From Cupriavidus pauculus (GTDB lineage Bacteria; Pseudomonadota; Gammaproteobacteria; Burkholderiales; Burkholderiaceae), in NCBI RefSeq assembly GCF_003854935.1, contig NZ_CP033969.1, positions 3,472,001 through 3,536,000 on the forward strand: a stretch of DNA of 64,000 bases. Reading direction: 5' to 3'. Within the stretch, counting starts at the first letter, position 1; the number at the start of each line of letters is the position of its first letter. A model generated the notes under the pieces. The model ran no database searches. It saw only the letters and a program-made list of their open reading frames with translations, and was not told where the DNA came from. Below are positions 1 to 7,999 of this stretch, in pieces. A program made the translations under genes and the position numbers.

Positions 1-444
1 CAGGTCGCGGCCGTCCACGGTGCTGCCCAGGTGCGACAGCCTGGCCACCGGCGAGCGCTGGCACGACGCCAGCAGCGCCAGGTGACGCTCATCGGAATAC
101 GGCTCGAAATAGGCAAACCAGACGCTGTCGTGCGACGGCGTGAAGTCGACGGTCATGGTCTGGCCGTCGTACTGGGTCGGCACGCGGAACCAGTGCGCGC
201 GGTCGTACGACGCCACGGCGCGATAGTCGCGCCAGCCGTCCGGGTACGTGCACTCGCCCGCGTTCAGGAACCGCAGCCGGCAGGCCTGCCCGGCCGCGCC
301 CTGCAGCCGGAAGTGGAACCACTGGCGAAAGTCGGCGTGGGAATCGGCGCGGATGCGCAGGCGGATGTCGTCGGCGCGGTCGATCGATTCGACTTCGATC
401 GCGCCGGAATCGAACATTGACGAGATATGGAGTGCCGAGGTCAT
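1..444 (-). CDS. M14-family metallocarboxypeptidase, N-terminal part (gene runs off the window)
   Basis: The first 148 codons of a minus-strand gene are present; the 3' end lies outside the window. The start is the ATG at 444. The protein begins with a beta-rich region (FDSGAIEV, then WFHFRLQG near residues 42-49, then WFAYFEPYS near 115-123) and ends in GRDL. In cytosolic-carboxypeptidase-like M14 enzymes this arrangement sits just before the zinc-binding HxxE segment. The likely role is hydrolysis of C-terminal or side-chain amino acids by a zinc carboxypeptidase. The zinc ligands and catalytic Glu are not in the window, so activity cannot be judged. Its start lies 26 bp from the stop of yaaA, which reads in the same direction upstream. 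The family assignment is from recalled similarity. Confidence 0.7.
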   Translation of the reverse strand, partial: MTSALHISSMFDSGAIEVESIDRADDIRLRIRADSHADFRQWFHFRLQGAAGQACRLRFLNAGECTYPDGWRDYRAVASYDRAHWFRVPTQYDGQTMTVDFTPSHDSVWFAYFEPYSDERHLALLASCQRSPVARLSHLGSTVDGRDL

Positions 445-470
445 GGGGATAGGGTCCTGTTTGTCTCGGG

Positions 471-1256
471 TCAGTCTTCCAGGCGGCGGCGGAACACCCA
501 GCGCGCGTCGTCCGAGGCGGCCTTGTCGAAAGCGTAGCCGTCCTCGTTGAAGCGCTTGAGCCGGGTGGCGTCGGTCACGCGGTGCGTGACCGCGTAGCGT
601 GCCATCGTACCGCGCGCCCGCTTGGCATGGAACGAGATGATCTTGTAGCGGCCGCCCTTCCAGTCCTCGAACACGGGCGTGATGACCCGCGCGTCGAGCA
701 CCTTCGGACGCACCACCTTGAAATATTCCTCGGACGCCAGGTTCACCAGCGTCGGCGCGCCCTCGTGCTTGAGCGCGGCCATGTCCTTGTTGAGCAGCTG
801 GGTGACGTCGTCGCCCCAGAACGCGTACAGGTCGCGGCCGGCGGCGTTGTCCAGCCGGGTGCCCATTTCCAGCCGGTAGGGCTGCATCCAGTCCATCGGC
901 CGCAGCAGGCCGTACAGCCCGGACAGGATGCGCAGGTGCTTCTGCGCGAACGCCAGGTCGTCGGTGGACAGCGATTTCGCGTCCAGCCCGTCGTAGACGT
1001 CGCCGTTGAACGCCAGCACCGCCTGCTTGCTGTTGGCGGCCGTGAACTCGGGCGACCAGTCGGCGTAGCGGGTCACGTTGAGCACGGCGAGCTTGTCGGA
1101 GATGTCCATCAGCGACGCCACGTCCTGCGGCGCCAGCTTGCGCAGGCGGTCGATCAACGTGGCCGAACGGTCGATGAAACGCGGCATCGTGTGGGTCTTG
1201 ACGCGCGGCGGTGTCTCGTAGTCCAGGGACTTGGCGGGAGACAGGACGATGAGCAT
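471..1256 (-). CDS. yaaA: peroxide stress protein YaaA (DUF328)
   Basis: This 261-residue protein has the family's usual length. The start was set at the ATG at 1256 because the protein then opens with [14 protein letters not shown], the conserved YaaA N-terminus; the same frame stays open further upstream but that part has no family character. Conserved segments include [23 protein letters not shown] and the C-terminal [12 protein letters not shown]. In E. coli YaaA limits intracellular free iron and Fenton damage during peroxide stress, and the fold binds DNA. It is divergent from the PIN-domain gene with about 40 bp between the two starts. No OxyR-like site was recognised in that gap. Confidence 0.9.
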   Translation of the reverse strand: MLIVLSPAKSLDYETPPRVKTHTMPRFIDRSATLIDRLRKLAPQDVASLMDISDKLAVLNVTRYADWSPEFTAANSKQAVLAFNGDVYDGLDAKSLSTDDLAFAQKHLRILSGLYGLLRPMDWMQPYRLEMGTRLDNAAGRDLYAFWGDDVTQLLNKDMAALKHEGAPTLVNLASEEYFKVVRPKVLDARVITPVFEDWKGGRYKIISFHAKRARGTMARYAVTHRVTDATRLKRFNEDGYAFDKAASDDARWVFRRRLED

Positions 1257-1296
1257 GGCAAAATCGCGGGCAGAAACAAAGCTGAGATTGTAGCGA

Positions 1297-1869
1297 ATGC
1301 CCACCGAAGCCACCGCCGGCGCCCTGCCCCGCACCCCCGCGCCTGCCCCCGGCGCCACCTCCGACACCCCCGCCGGCGCGCCGCGCGTGGTGCTTGATTC
1401 CAACGTCTGGGTGGACCTGTTGGTCTTCCGGGACCCCCACGTCGAGCCGATCCGGGCCGCGCTGGCCACGGGCGCCATCGCGCCGGTGATCCGGGCCGAC
1501 TGCCGCGAGGAACTGCGCCGCGTGCTGGCCTATCCGCAGTTTGCGCGGTTCGCGGTCGACATCGACGCGGCGCTGGCCGAGGTAGACCGCCTGGCCACGC
1601 TCGAACCGCTGCCGCCGGCCGCCGAGGCCGACGCCGTCCGCCTGCCGAAGTGCCGCGACACCGACGACCAGAAGTTCATCGAACTGGCCCACTTCGCGCG
1701 CGCCGTGCTGCTGGTGTCGAAGGACAAGGCCGTGCTGAAGCTCAGGAGCCGCCTGCGCCGCACCAGCGGCGTGGACGTGCTGCCGCCGCTGGCCTTTGCC
1801 GGCTGGCTCGGCGGCTGGCAGGCCAGCGGGCGGGCGCCCGCAGCCGCCGCCGGAACCCCGCTAGAATGA
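1297..1869 (+). CDS. PIN-domain protein, putative toxin-type ribonuclease without a visible antitoxin
   Basis: This 190-residue protein carries a PIN-like domain of the COG1569 type (putative toxin component, PIN family). After an Ala/Pro-rich N-terminal stretch of about 28 residues comes [12 protein letters not shown] with the first acidic residue D34. Further acidic residues are E72, the cluster RDTDDQ at 120-125 (D121, D123, D124) and D143 in SKDKAV. These are consistent with the four-acid metal site of PIN ribonucleases. No short antitoxin frame lies directly upstream, only the 40-bp divergent gap to yaaA. The aminotransferase gene begins 43 bp downstream. The role as a toxin is inferred only from the family name; it could be a housekeeping RNase. 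Confidence 0.75.
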   Translation: MPTEATAGALPRTPAPAPGATSDTPAGAPRVVLDSNVWVDLLVFRDPHVEPIRAALATGAIAPVIRADCREELRRVLAYPQFARFAVDIDAALAEVDRLATLEPLPPAAEADAVRLPKCRDTDDQKFIELAHFARAVLLVSKDKAVLKLRSRLRRTSGVDVLPPLAFAGWLGGWQASGRAPAAAAGTPLE

Positions 1870-1912
1870 CGCTCTGCCTGCCTGCCCGAGACCTTTTCCG
1901 CCTTCGTCCCAC

Positions 1913-3082
1913 ATGTCCGAATCGACCCTTGCCCCGCTGAATCCGCCGCTGTCCCGCCTGCCCAACGTGGGCACCACGATCTTCACCGTGATGTCGGCGC
2001 TGGCCGCCGAGAAGAACGCCGTGAACCTGGGCCAGGGCTTTCCGGACTTCGACTGCGACCCGCGCATCGTCGACGCCGTGGCGGCCGCCATGCGCGCTGG
2101 CCACAACCAGTACCCGCCGATGGCCGGCGTGCCGCGGCTGCGCCAGGCCATCGCCGCCAAGATCGCCACGCTGTACGGCCACCAGTACGACTGGAACACC
2201 GAGATCACGGTCACGGCCGGCGCCACGCAGGGCCTGCTGACGTCGATCCTGTGCGCGGTGCACCCCGGCGACGAGGTCATCGTGCTGGAGCCGTGCTACG
2301 ACAGCTACCTGCCGTCGATCGAGCTGGCCGGCGCCACGGCCGTGCCCGTGCGGCTGGAGGCGCCGCTGTTCCGCATCCCGTTCGACAAGCTGGCCGCCGC
2401 GATCACGCCCAGGACGCGCATGATCATGATCAACACGCCGCACAACCCGACCGGCACGATCTGGCGCGCCGAGGACATGCAGCAGCTGGCTGACCTGCTG
2501 GCCGGCACCGACATCCTGCTGCTGTCCGACGAGGTCTACGAGCACATGGTCTACGACGGCCAGCCGCACGCGTCGGTATCGCGCCACCCCGAGCTGGCGC
2601 GCCGCAGCTTCGTCGTGTCGAGCTTCGGCAAGACCTACCACGTGACGGGCTGGAAGGTTGGCTACGTGGCCGCGCCGGCCGCGCTGATGCACGAATTCCG
2701 CAAGGTGCACCAGTTCAACGTGTTCACGGTGAACACCCCGGTGCAGCACGGCCTGGCCGACTACATGGCTGATCCCGCGCCGTATCTGGACCTGGCCGCC
2801 TTCTACCAGAAGAAGCGCGACTATTTCCGCGCCGGACTATCCGGCACGCGCTTCAAGCTGCTGCCCTCGGACGGCACGTACTTCCAGTGCGTGGACTATT
2901 CGGCCATCTCCGACATGAGCGAGGCCGATTTCTCGATGTGGCTGACGCGCGAAATCGGCGTGGCCGCGATCCCGGTCTCCGCCTTCTACTCGGCCCCGCG
3001 CGAGTCCGGCGTGGTGCGGTTCTGCTTCGCCAAGAAGGAAGAAACGCTGAAGCTGGCGCTGGAGCGTCTGGCAAAGCTGTGA
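1913..3082 (+). CDS. ybdL: PLP-dependent methionine-type aminotransferase (YbdL family)
   Basis: This is a 389-residue class I/II aminotransferase. It opens with LPNVGTTIFTVMSALAAEK and LGQGFPDFD, typical of the YbdL/kynurenine-oxoglutarate transaminase branch. The PLP Schiff-base lysine is K240 in SSFGKTYHVTGWK. NTPHNPTG (the Asn that contacts the cofactor) and LLSDEVYEHM (Asp pairing with the pyridine nitrogen) are also present. E. coli YbdL prefers methionine and aromatic amino acids with 2-oxo acids as acceptor; the substrate here is inferred. The gene follows the PIN gene closely and may be co-transcribed with it. The protein should be cytosolic, and all the catalytic motifs I looked for are intact. 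Confidence 0.85.
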   Translation: MSESTLAPLNPPLSRLPNVGTTIFTVMSALAAEKNAVNLGQGFPDFDCDPRIVDAVAAAMRAGHNQYPPMAGVPRLRQAIAAKIATLYGHQYDWNTEITVTAGATQGLLTSILCAVHPGDEVIVLEPCYDSYLPSIELAGATAVPVRLEAPLFRIPFDKLAAAITPRTRMIMINTPHNPTGTIWRAEDMQQLADLLAGTDILLLSDEVYEHMVYDGQPHASVSRHPELARRSFVVSSFGKTYHVTGWKVGYVAAPAALMHEFRKVHQFNVFTVNTPVQHGLADYMADPAPYLDLAAFYQKKRDYFRAGLSGTRFKLLPSDGTYFQCVDYSAISDMSEADFSMWLTREIGVAAIPVSAFYSAPRESGVVRFCFAKKEETLKLALERLAKL

Positions 3083-3126
3083 TGGGGATTGCAACTGTGA
3101 GGGGTGTGAAGCGCTGAGGGTTGTAG

Positions 3127-3250
3127 CTCCCCTCTCCCGCCTGCGGGAGAGGGGTTGGGGGTGAGGGCCAGCGGTGCAAACTGCCACCCGTCGGCAAGCA
3201 GAACCTCAACGCCCCCACCCCCGGCCCCTCTCCCGCACGCGGGGGAGTGG
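3127..3250. repeat. paired interspersed palindromic repeats
   Basis: The first unit has a perfect 12-bp stem (3129-3140 with 3143-3154, arms CCCCTCTCCCGC/GCGGGAGAGGGG, 2-nt loop) and a G-rich tail TTGGGGGTGAGGGC. A degenerate unit in the opposite orientation lies at about 3212-3249. The two face each other, as in REP/BIME-like elements, between convergent genes (aminotransferase and GST). They could end transcription from either side, but there is no T-run. Confidence 0.85.
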
Positions 3251-3273
3251 AGCAAACAAGCGGAAAACGATGG

Positions 3274-3915
3274 TTACCGATTCCGACTCAGCATCAGCTC
3301 GGTGTTGGCCTTCCGGTCGGCATTGACCTTCTGCACGCTCGGCCGTTCGGCCATCCGCTTCAGGTAGTCCTTCACCGGCAGGCCGGCCAGCAGGTCCTCG
3401 CCGTAGATGATCTTGGTGCACGACGACACCAGCGGCAGGTGACACACGGCGGCGCAGTCGGCCAGCGTGAAGGTGTCGCCGGCGACATACGGCGAGAACT
3501 TCGCCAGCTTGCCGAAGGCGGGGATGAACTTGTCCAGCAGCGCGCGCTGGCGTTCCTTCACGCGGTCGCTGACCTTGCCGCCGAAGAACGCCTCCGGGTA
3601 CAGCTCGCGGGCGGTCAGTTCCAGGTACAGCTCCATGAACGTGACGAGTTCGCGCACCTTGCCGGCCTGGTACGGGTCCTTCGGCAGCAGCGGGGCCTGG
3701 ATGTAGGTGGTTTCGATGTACTCGGCAATCGCCTCGGACTCGCACAGCGGGCCGGCATCGGTGATGATGTAGGGCACCTTGCCCAGCGGGGACGCCGCCA
3801 GGTCGGTCTCGCCAATCCAGGCCAGCACTTCCTCGAACGGCAGGTTCTTTTCCAGCAGGGCCAGCTTGACCTTGTTGTAGTAGTTGCTGGCGGAAAATCC
3901 GCAGAGCTTCAGCAT
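3274..3915 (-). CDS. glutathione S-transferase family protein
   Basis: This 213-residue protein has the usual GST length. The start at 3915 is preceded by GGAGAG in a suitable ribosome-binding position, and the N-terminus MLKLCGFSASNYYNKVK begins the thioredoxin-like domain. LGKVPYII gives the cis-proline loop, and GPLCESEAIAEYIE supplies the Glu-Ser pair that binds the gamma-glutamyl group. The C-terminal all-helical domain contains GDTFTLADCA, the usual N-capping/hydrophobic staple region. The substrate is unknown. It is divergent from the 3-hydroxyacyl-CoA dehydrogenase, and the 175-bp shared upstream region carries an operator-like palindrome nearer the dehydrogenase. Confidence 0.85.
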   Translation of the reverse strand: MLKLCGFSASNYYNKVKLALLEKNLPFEEVLAWIGETDLAASPLGKVPYIITDAGPLCESEAIAEYIETTYIQAPLLPKDPYQAGKVRELVTFMELYLELTARELYPEAFFGGKVSDRVKERQRALLDKFIPAFGKLAKFSPYVAGDTFTLADCAAVCHLPLVSSCTKIIYGEDLLAGLPVKDYLKRMAERPSVQKVNADRKANTELMLSRNR

Positions 3916-4045
3916 GTGTGTGTCTCTCCAGGTAGGTGGAATCGCCGGTGTCGACCCCAGGCCGCACCGCCGCCGTCTGCCCCGCCTTGCATGGCCGATC
4001 AGCGCACGCCGCATGCGCGGCGCCTCTGTCGCTGAAGGTGCAGAA

Positions 4046-4063
4046 AACGTACGATCGTGCTAA
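4046..4063. promoter_or_regulatory. candidate TetR-type operator upstream of the 3-hydroxyacyl-CoA dehydrogenase gene
   Basis: AACGTACGATCGTGCTAA has a palindromic core ACGATCGT and ends 27 bp before the ATG of the dehydrogenase. A close relative (GAACGGTCGTGCTAA) lies before the DUF1178/acyl-CoA dehydrogenase operon at 37981. Both are followed by a T-run and GGACCG. The form resembles what I recall of fatty-acid-degradation operators of TetR regulators in beta-proteobacteria (FadP type). The regulator itself is not in this window. Confidence 0.5.
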
Positions 4064-4090
4064 TTTAGCCACAACTTTTTTGGACCGACA

Positions 4091-5614
4091 ATGCGCAATT
4101 CCACTATCCAATCGCTCGGCATCGTTGGCACCGGCGCCATGGGCCGCGGCATCGCCCAGATCGCCGCGCAGGCGGGCCTTGCCGTCAGCCTGTTCGATAC
4201 CAACGCCCAGGCCGTGGCCGCTGCGCGCCAGTACCTGCAGGATACCTTTGCCAAGCTGGCCGACAAGGGCAAGATCAGCGCCGCCGACAGCGAGGCCGCG
4301 CTGGCCCGCGTGAAGGCGTGCACCGCGCTGGAAGACCTGGCCGGCTGCGACATGGTCGTGGAAGCCATCGTGGAAAAGCTCGACGTCAAGCGCGACCTCG
4401 TGGCCCGGCTAGAGGCGATCCTGCCGGACGACGCGGTGATTGCGTCGAACACGTCGTCGCTGTCGATCACGGCCATCGCCGTGGGCGCCCGCCAGCCGGG
4501 CCGCATCGTCGGCTATCACTTCTTCAACCCGGTGCCGCTGATGAAGGTCGTGGAAGTGATCGACGGCCTCTCTGGCGACCCGGCCGTCGGCGACCGCCTG
4601 ATGGAGCTGTCGCGCCGCATGGGCCATACGCCGGTGCGCTGCAAGGACATGCCGGGCTTCATCGTCAACCATGCTGGCCGCGGCATGAACATCGAGGGCC
4701 TGAAGGCCGCGCAGGAAGGCGTGGCCGCGTTCGTCGACATCGACAACATCATGCGCGAGCAGGCCGGCTTCCGCATGGGTCCGTTCGAGCTGATGGACCT
4801 GACCGGGCTCGACGTGTCGCACCCGGTGATGGAGTCGATCTACAACCAGTTCTACCAGGAAGCGCGCTACCGCCCGTCGCCGATCACGCAGCTGCGCTAC
4901 ACCGGCGGCCTGCTGGGCCGCAAGACCGGCGCGGGCTTCTACGCCTATCCGGACGGCCAGAAGCAGGTGCCGGCCGCCCAGCCCGTGCCCGACGCCCGCC
5001 CGGCCAGCGTCTGGGTCAGCCGCGCCAACGCGCGCGGCCACGCGATGACCGTGAAGCTGCTGGGCGCGCTGGGCGCGACGGTCGAAGGCGGCAACGCCCC
5101 GTCGGCCGACGCGCTGATCGTGGTGACGCCGCTGGGCCTGGACGCCACCACCGCCGCGCTGGAGGAAGGGCTGGACGCCACGCGCGTGGTCGCCATCGAC
5201 ACGCTGCTGCCGTTCGAAGCCACCAAGCGCCGCACGCTGATGACCACGCCGGCCACCAGCGCCGCCGCCCGCGACGCCGCGCACGGCCTGCTGGCCAGCG
5301 ACGGCGTGCCGGTGACCGTGATCCGCGACTCGGCCGGCTTCATCGCCCAGCGCATCATCGGCTGCATCGTCAACATCGCCAGCGACATCGCGCAGCAGCG
5401 CATTGCCACGCCGACCGACATCGACCTGGCCGTGAACCTGGGCCTGGGCTACCCCAAGGGCCCGCTGGCGCTGGGCGACACGATCGGCCCCGGCGTGATC
5501 CTGGAAGTGCTGCGCAACATGAACCGCCTGACCGGCGACATGCGCTACCGCCCGAGCCCGTGGCTGTGGCGCCGCGCGGGCCTGGGCCTGTCGCTGCTGA
5601 CCGAAGAAGCCTGA
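4091..5614 (+). CDS. paaH: 3-hydroxyacyl-CoA dehydrogenase (PaaH/HbdA type)
   Basis: This 507-residue NAD-dependent enzyme oxidises (S)-3-hydroxyacyl-CoA to 3-oxoacyl-CoA in beta-oxidation or phenylacetate/aromatic acyl-CoA degradation. The Rossmann motif GTGAMG is at residues 13-18. ASNTSSLSI and GYHFFNPVPLMKVVEVI carry the catalytic Ser/His/Asn region, and the N-terminal unit ends with TGAGFYAYPDG. A second C-terminal 3HCDH-like module follows (IRDSAGFIAQRIIG, GYPKGPLALGD), giving the long form of the family rather than the roughly 280-residue short form. The gene is followed by a strong hairpin and then an enoyl-CoA hydratase gene. Whether the physiological substrate is straight-chain or aromatic cannot be read from sequence. 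Confidence 0.88.
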   Translation: MRNSTIQSLGIVGTGAMGRGIAQIAAQAGLAVSLFDTNAQAVAAARQYLQDTFAKLADKGKISAADSEAALARVKACTALEDLAGCDMVVEAIVEKLDVKRDLVARLEAILPDDAVIASNTSSLSITAIAVGARQPGRIVGYHFFNPVPLMKVVEVIDGLSGDPAVGDRLMELSRRMGHTPVRCKDMPGFIVNHAGRGMNIEGLKAAQEGVAAFVDIDNIMREQAGFRMGPFELMDLTGLDVSHPVMESIYNQFYQEARYRPSPITQLRYTGGLLGRKTGAGFYAYPDGQKQVPAAQPVPDARPASVWVSRANARGHAMTVKLLGALGATVEGGNAPSADALIVVTPLGLDATTAALEEGLDATRVVAIDTLLPFEATKRRTLMTTPATSAAARDAAHGLLASDGVPVTVIRDSAGFIAQRIIGCIVNIASDIAQQRIATPTDIDLAVNLGLGYPKGPLALGDTIGPGVILEVLRNMNRLTGDMRYRPSPWLWRRAGLGLSLLTEEA

Positions 5615-5621
5615 CCCCCGC

Positions 5622-5655
5622 ACGGGCGCCCCGACGAGACACGGGGCGCCCGTTT
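5622..5655 (+). terminator. hairpin terminator or attenuator after the 3-hydroxyacyl-CoA dehydrogenase gene
   Basis: A perfect 12-bp GC-rich stem pairs 5622-5633 with 5642-5653 across an 8-nt loop and is followed by only TTTC. It begins 8 nt after the stop codon. Because the next gene reads in the same direction within 80 bp, it may reduce rather than stop read-through. Confidence 0.65.
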
Positions 5656-5694
5656 CGTATCCCCCCGGCAATCCTTATCAGAACAGAGGCCGCC

Positions 5695-6474
5695 ATGACC
5701 GCCCAGCTACTTTCCGAACGCGTCGACGCGACGCTCGTCCTGACCATCTCGAACCCCGAGGCGCGCAACGCGCTGCATCCGGACATCTACGCCGCCTCGC
5801 AGGAGGCGCTGGAAGTGGCCGCGCGCGATGACGCGATCCGCACCGTGGTGCTGACCGGCGCCAACGGCGTGTTCTGCGCCGGCGGCAACCTGAACCGGCT
5901 GCTCGGCAACCGCTCGCAGCCGCCGGCGGTGCAGGCCGAGAGCATCGAGACGCTGCACCACTGGATCGAATCGTTCCACGCGTTTCCCAAGCCGATCATC
6001 GCCGCCGTGGAAGGCCCGGCCGCCGGCGCCGGCTTCTCGCTGGTGCTGGCCTGCGACTTCGTGGTGGCCGCCAGCGACGCCAAGTTCGTGATGGCCTACG
6101 TCAAGGTCGGGCTGACGCCGGACGGCGGCGGCTCGTACGAGATTGCCCGCATGCTGCCGCGCCAGCTGGCCAGCGAGATCCTGATGGAAGGCAAACCGGT
6201 GGACCCGGCGCGGCTGGCACACTTTGGCATCGTCAACCGCGTGGTCCAGCCGGGCCACGCGCTGACCGAGGCGCTGCGGATTGCCGACAACCTGGCCAAG
6301 GAATCGCCGAACGCCGTGCGCGGCATGAAATCGCTGATCAACCATGCCGGCACCGCCACGCTGACCGAACACCTGGCCGCCGAGCGCGACAGCTTCGTGG
6401 CCGCGCTGCACCACCGCGACGGGGGCGAGGGCATCACGGCCTTCCTGGAAAAGCGCAAGCCGAACTATCGCTGA
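5695..6474 (+). CDS. enoyl-CoA hydratase/isomerase family protein
   Basis: This 259-residue crotonase-fold protein starts at the ATG at 5695 (MTAQLLSERV); the open frame upstream lies inside the preceding gene and is not coding. The oxyanion-hole segments are FCAGGNL (residues 60-66) and EGPAAGAGFS (106-115). In true hydratases a Glu follows at the position where this protein has AYVKVG (near 134-139), and an Asp is present in LTPDGGGS (D143). This pattern is closer to isomerase or other crotonase members such as PaaG. It could act as a cis-trans or delta3-delta2 enoyl-CoA isomerase rather than a hydratase. It sits between a hydroxyacyl-CoA dehydrogenase and an ACAD10/11-type kinase gene, which supports a role in acyl-CoA oxidation. 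Confidence 0.85.
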   Translation: MTAQLLSERVDATLVLTISNPEARNALHPDIYAASQEALEVAARDDAIRTVVLTGANGVFCAGGNLNRLLGNRSQPPAVQAESIETLHHWIESFHAFPKPIIAAVEGPAAGAGFSLVLACDFVVAASDAKFVMAYVKVGLTPDGGGSYEIARMLPRQLASEILMEGKPVDPARLAHFGIVNRVVQPGHALTEALRIADNLAKESPNAVRGMKSLINHAGTATLTEHLAAERDSFVAALHHRDGGEGITAFLEKRKPNYR

Positions 6475-6542
6475 CGCCCGGGCATATCCGGCGGCGACAA
6501 TTCCGACAACGACGACAAAACACATTGCGGAGAGAGACACAC

Positions 6543-7622
6543 ATGAGCAGCAGCAACGTTTCGCATTTCGAAGGCACGCGCCCCGTGGCCGACCAGCAGC
6601 GCTTTGACGTCGGCGCGCTGGAGGACTGGATGCGCCAGCACGTGGCCGGCTTTGCCGGGCCGCTGAGCGTCGAGCAGTTCAAGGGCGGCCAGTCCAATCC
6701 CACCTTCAAGCTGGTCACGCCGGGCCAGACCTACGTGATGCGCGCCAAGCCGGGCCCCAAGGCCAAGCTGCTGCCGTCGGCCCACGCCATCGAGCGCGAA
6801 TACCGCGTCATGAAGGCGCTGGCCGGCACCGACGTGCCGGTCGCGCACATGTTCGCGCTCTGCGAGGACGAGGCCATCATCGGCCGCGCCTTCTACATCA
6901 TGGAATTCGTCAGCGGCCGCGTGCTGTGGGACCAGTCGCTGCCGGACATGACCCCCGCCCAGCGCGGCGCGATCTACGACGAGATGAACCGTGTCATCAC
7001 CGCGCTGCACACGGTCGACTACAAGGCCATCGGGCTGGCCGACTACGGCAAGCCCGGCAACTACTTCCAGCGCCAGATCGAGCGCTGGAGCAAGCAGTAC
7101 AAGCTGTCCGAGACCGAATCGATCCCGGCCATGGACCAGCTCATGGCGTGGCTGCCCGATCACATCCCGCAGGAAGACGTGGATCTGACCAGCATCGTCC
7201 ATGGCGACTACCGGCTCGACAACCTGATGTTCCACCCGACCGAGCCCAAGGTGCTGGCCGTGCTGGACTGGGAGCTGTCCACGCTGGGCCATCCGATGGC
7301 CGACTTTGGCTACCACTGCATGAGCTGGCACATCCAGCCCGGCCAGTTCCGCGGCATCGCCGGGCTAGACCACCAGGCGCTCGGCATCCCCGACGAAGCC
7401 GCGTACCGCCGCCTGTACGAACAACGCACCGGCCGCCAGATCACCGGCGACTGGAACTTCTACCTGGCCTTCAGCATGTTCCGCATCGCCGGCATCCTGC
7501 AGGGCATCATGAAGCGCGTGGTGGACGGCACGGCATCGTCCGCCCAGGCCCTGGACGCCGGCAAGCGCGCCCGCCCGATGGCGGAAATGGGCTGGGAGTA
7601 CGCGAAGAAGTCGGGGGCGTAG
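6543..7622 (+). CDS. phosphotransferase family protein (aminoglycoside-phosphotransferase fold, ACAD10/11 N-domain type)
   Basis: This 359-residue kinase-like protein starts at the ATG at 6543, which follows a GGAGAGAG ribosome-binding site. The catalytic loop is HGDYRLDN at 220-227 and the metal-binding acid is in LDWELSTLGHP (D242). The N-lobe has MRAKPGPKAKLLPS, where the ATP-contacting lysine is expected. In eukaryotes this domain is fused to acyl-CoA dehydrogenase in ACAD10/11, which process 4-hydroxy fatty acids through a phosphorylated intermediate. Free-standing bacterial versions are common in beta-oxidation operons, and the neighbours here fit that. True aminoglycoside resistance is unlikely in this context. 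Confidence 0.82.
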   Translation: MSSSNVSHFEGTRPVADQQRFDVGALEDWMRQHVAGFAGPLSVEQFKGGQSNPTFKLVTPGQTYVMRAKPGPKAKLLPSAHAIEREYRVMKALAGTDVPVAHMFALCEDEAIIGRAFYIMEFVSGRVLWDQSLPDMTPAQRGAIYDEMNRVITALHTVDYKAIGLADYGKPGNYFQRQIERWSKQYKLSETESIPAMDQLMAWLPDHIPQEDVDLTSIVHGDYRLDNLMFHPTEPKVLAVLDWELSTLGHPMADFGYHCMSWHIQPGQFRGIAGLDHQALGIPDEAAYRRLYEQRTGRQITGDWNFYLAFSMFRIAGILQGIMKRVVDGTASSAQALDAGKRARPMAEMGWEYAKKSGA

Positions 7623-7999
7623 GGCTGAGGTGCGGCCTGACCAGCTCCCCTCTCCCGCCTGCGGGAGAGGGGTTGGGGGTGAGGGCCAAGCGGGTCGCCT
7701 GCGAAGAACGCTTGTCAATGCCCGACGGCCGGCCCTCATCCCCGGCCCCTACACCAGCGGCGGAAGAAGGCAGCAAACCCAAGCTCAAGTCATCAGACAA
7801 CTGAGCACGCCGGTCCACATGGCTCCGTCTGCGCCGAGACATTGAACGCCCCACCCCAGCACCCGCCCCCACCCTAATGTCCCAACATTCATCCCCTCCC
7901 TTCTACGTGTTTTCCCGATAGACCCGACCGCGATCCCAGCCTACACTCCCATCCATCGTTGTACGACGACTGATGATAAGTGTTGACTGGAGACACAGC
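7623..7999. other. non-coding gap between phosphotransferase and Bug-receptor genes
   Basis: This 377-bp stretch holds a copy of the interspersed palindrome near its left end and a degenerate opposite-facing copy about 60 bp further. The remainder (about 7760-7999) has no convincing reading frame or RNA gene. The last 100 bp presumably contain the promoter of the receptor gene; no clear -35/-10 pair was recognised. Confidence 0.6.
7645..7690. repeat. interspersed palindromic repeat, copy identical to the one at 3127
   Basis: The stem pairs 7647-7658 with 7661-7672 and is followed by the same G-rich tail. The unit matches the copy beginning at 3127 over about 45 nt without a difference. A decayed inverse partner (GGCCCTCATCCCCGGCCCCT) lies at 7731-7750. 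Confidence 0.85.

Noticed and set aside
1297-3082. A toxin-antitoxin operon based on the PIN gene
   Set aside because: The downstream gene is a clear PLP aminotransferase and the upstream gap to yaaA is too short for an antitoxin gene.
3127-3250. CRISPR-like array
   Set aside because: The units are palindromes with tails in facing pairs, not direct repeats with unique spacers, and no cas gene is present.
6543-7622. Aminoglycoside resistance phosphotransferase
   Set aside because: The fold matches, but the sequence and beta-oxidation neighbours fit the ACAD10/11-type family better.
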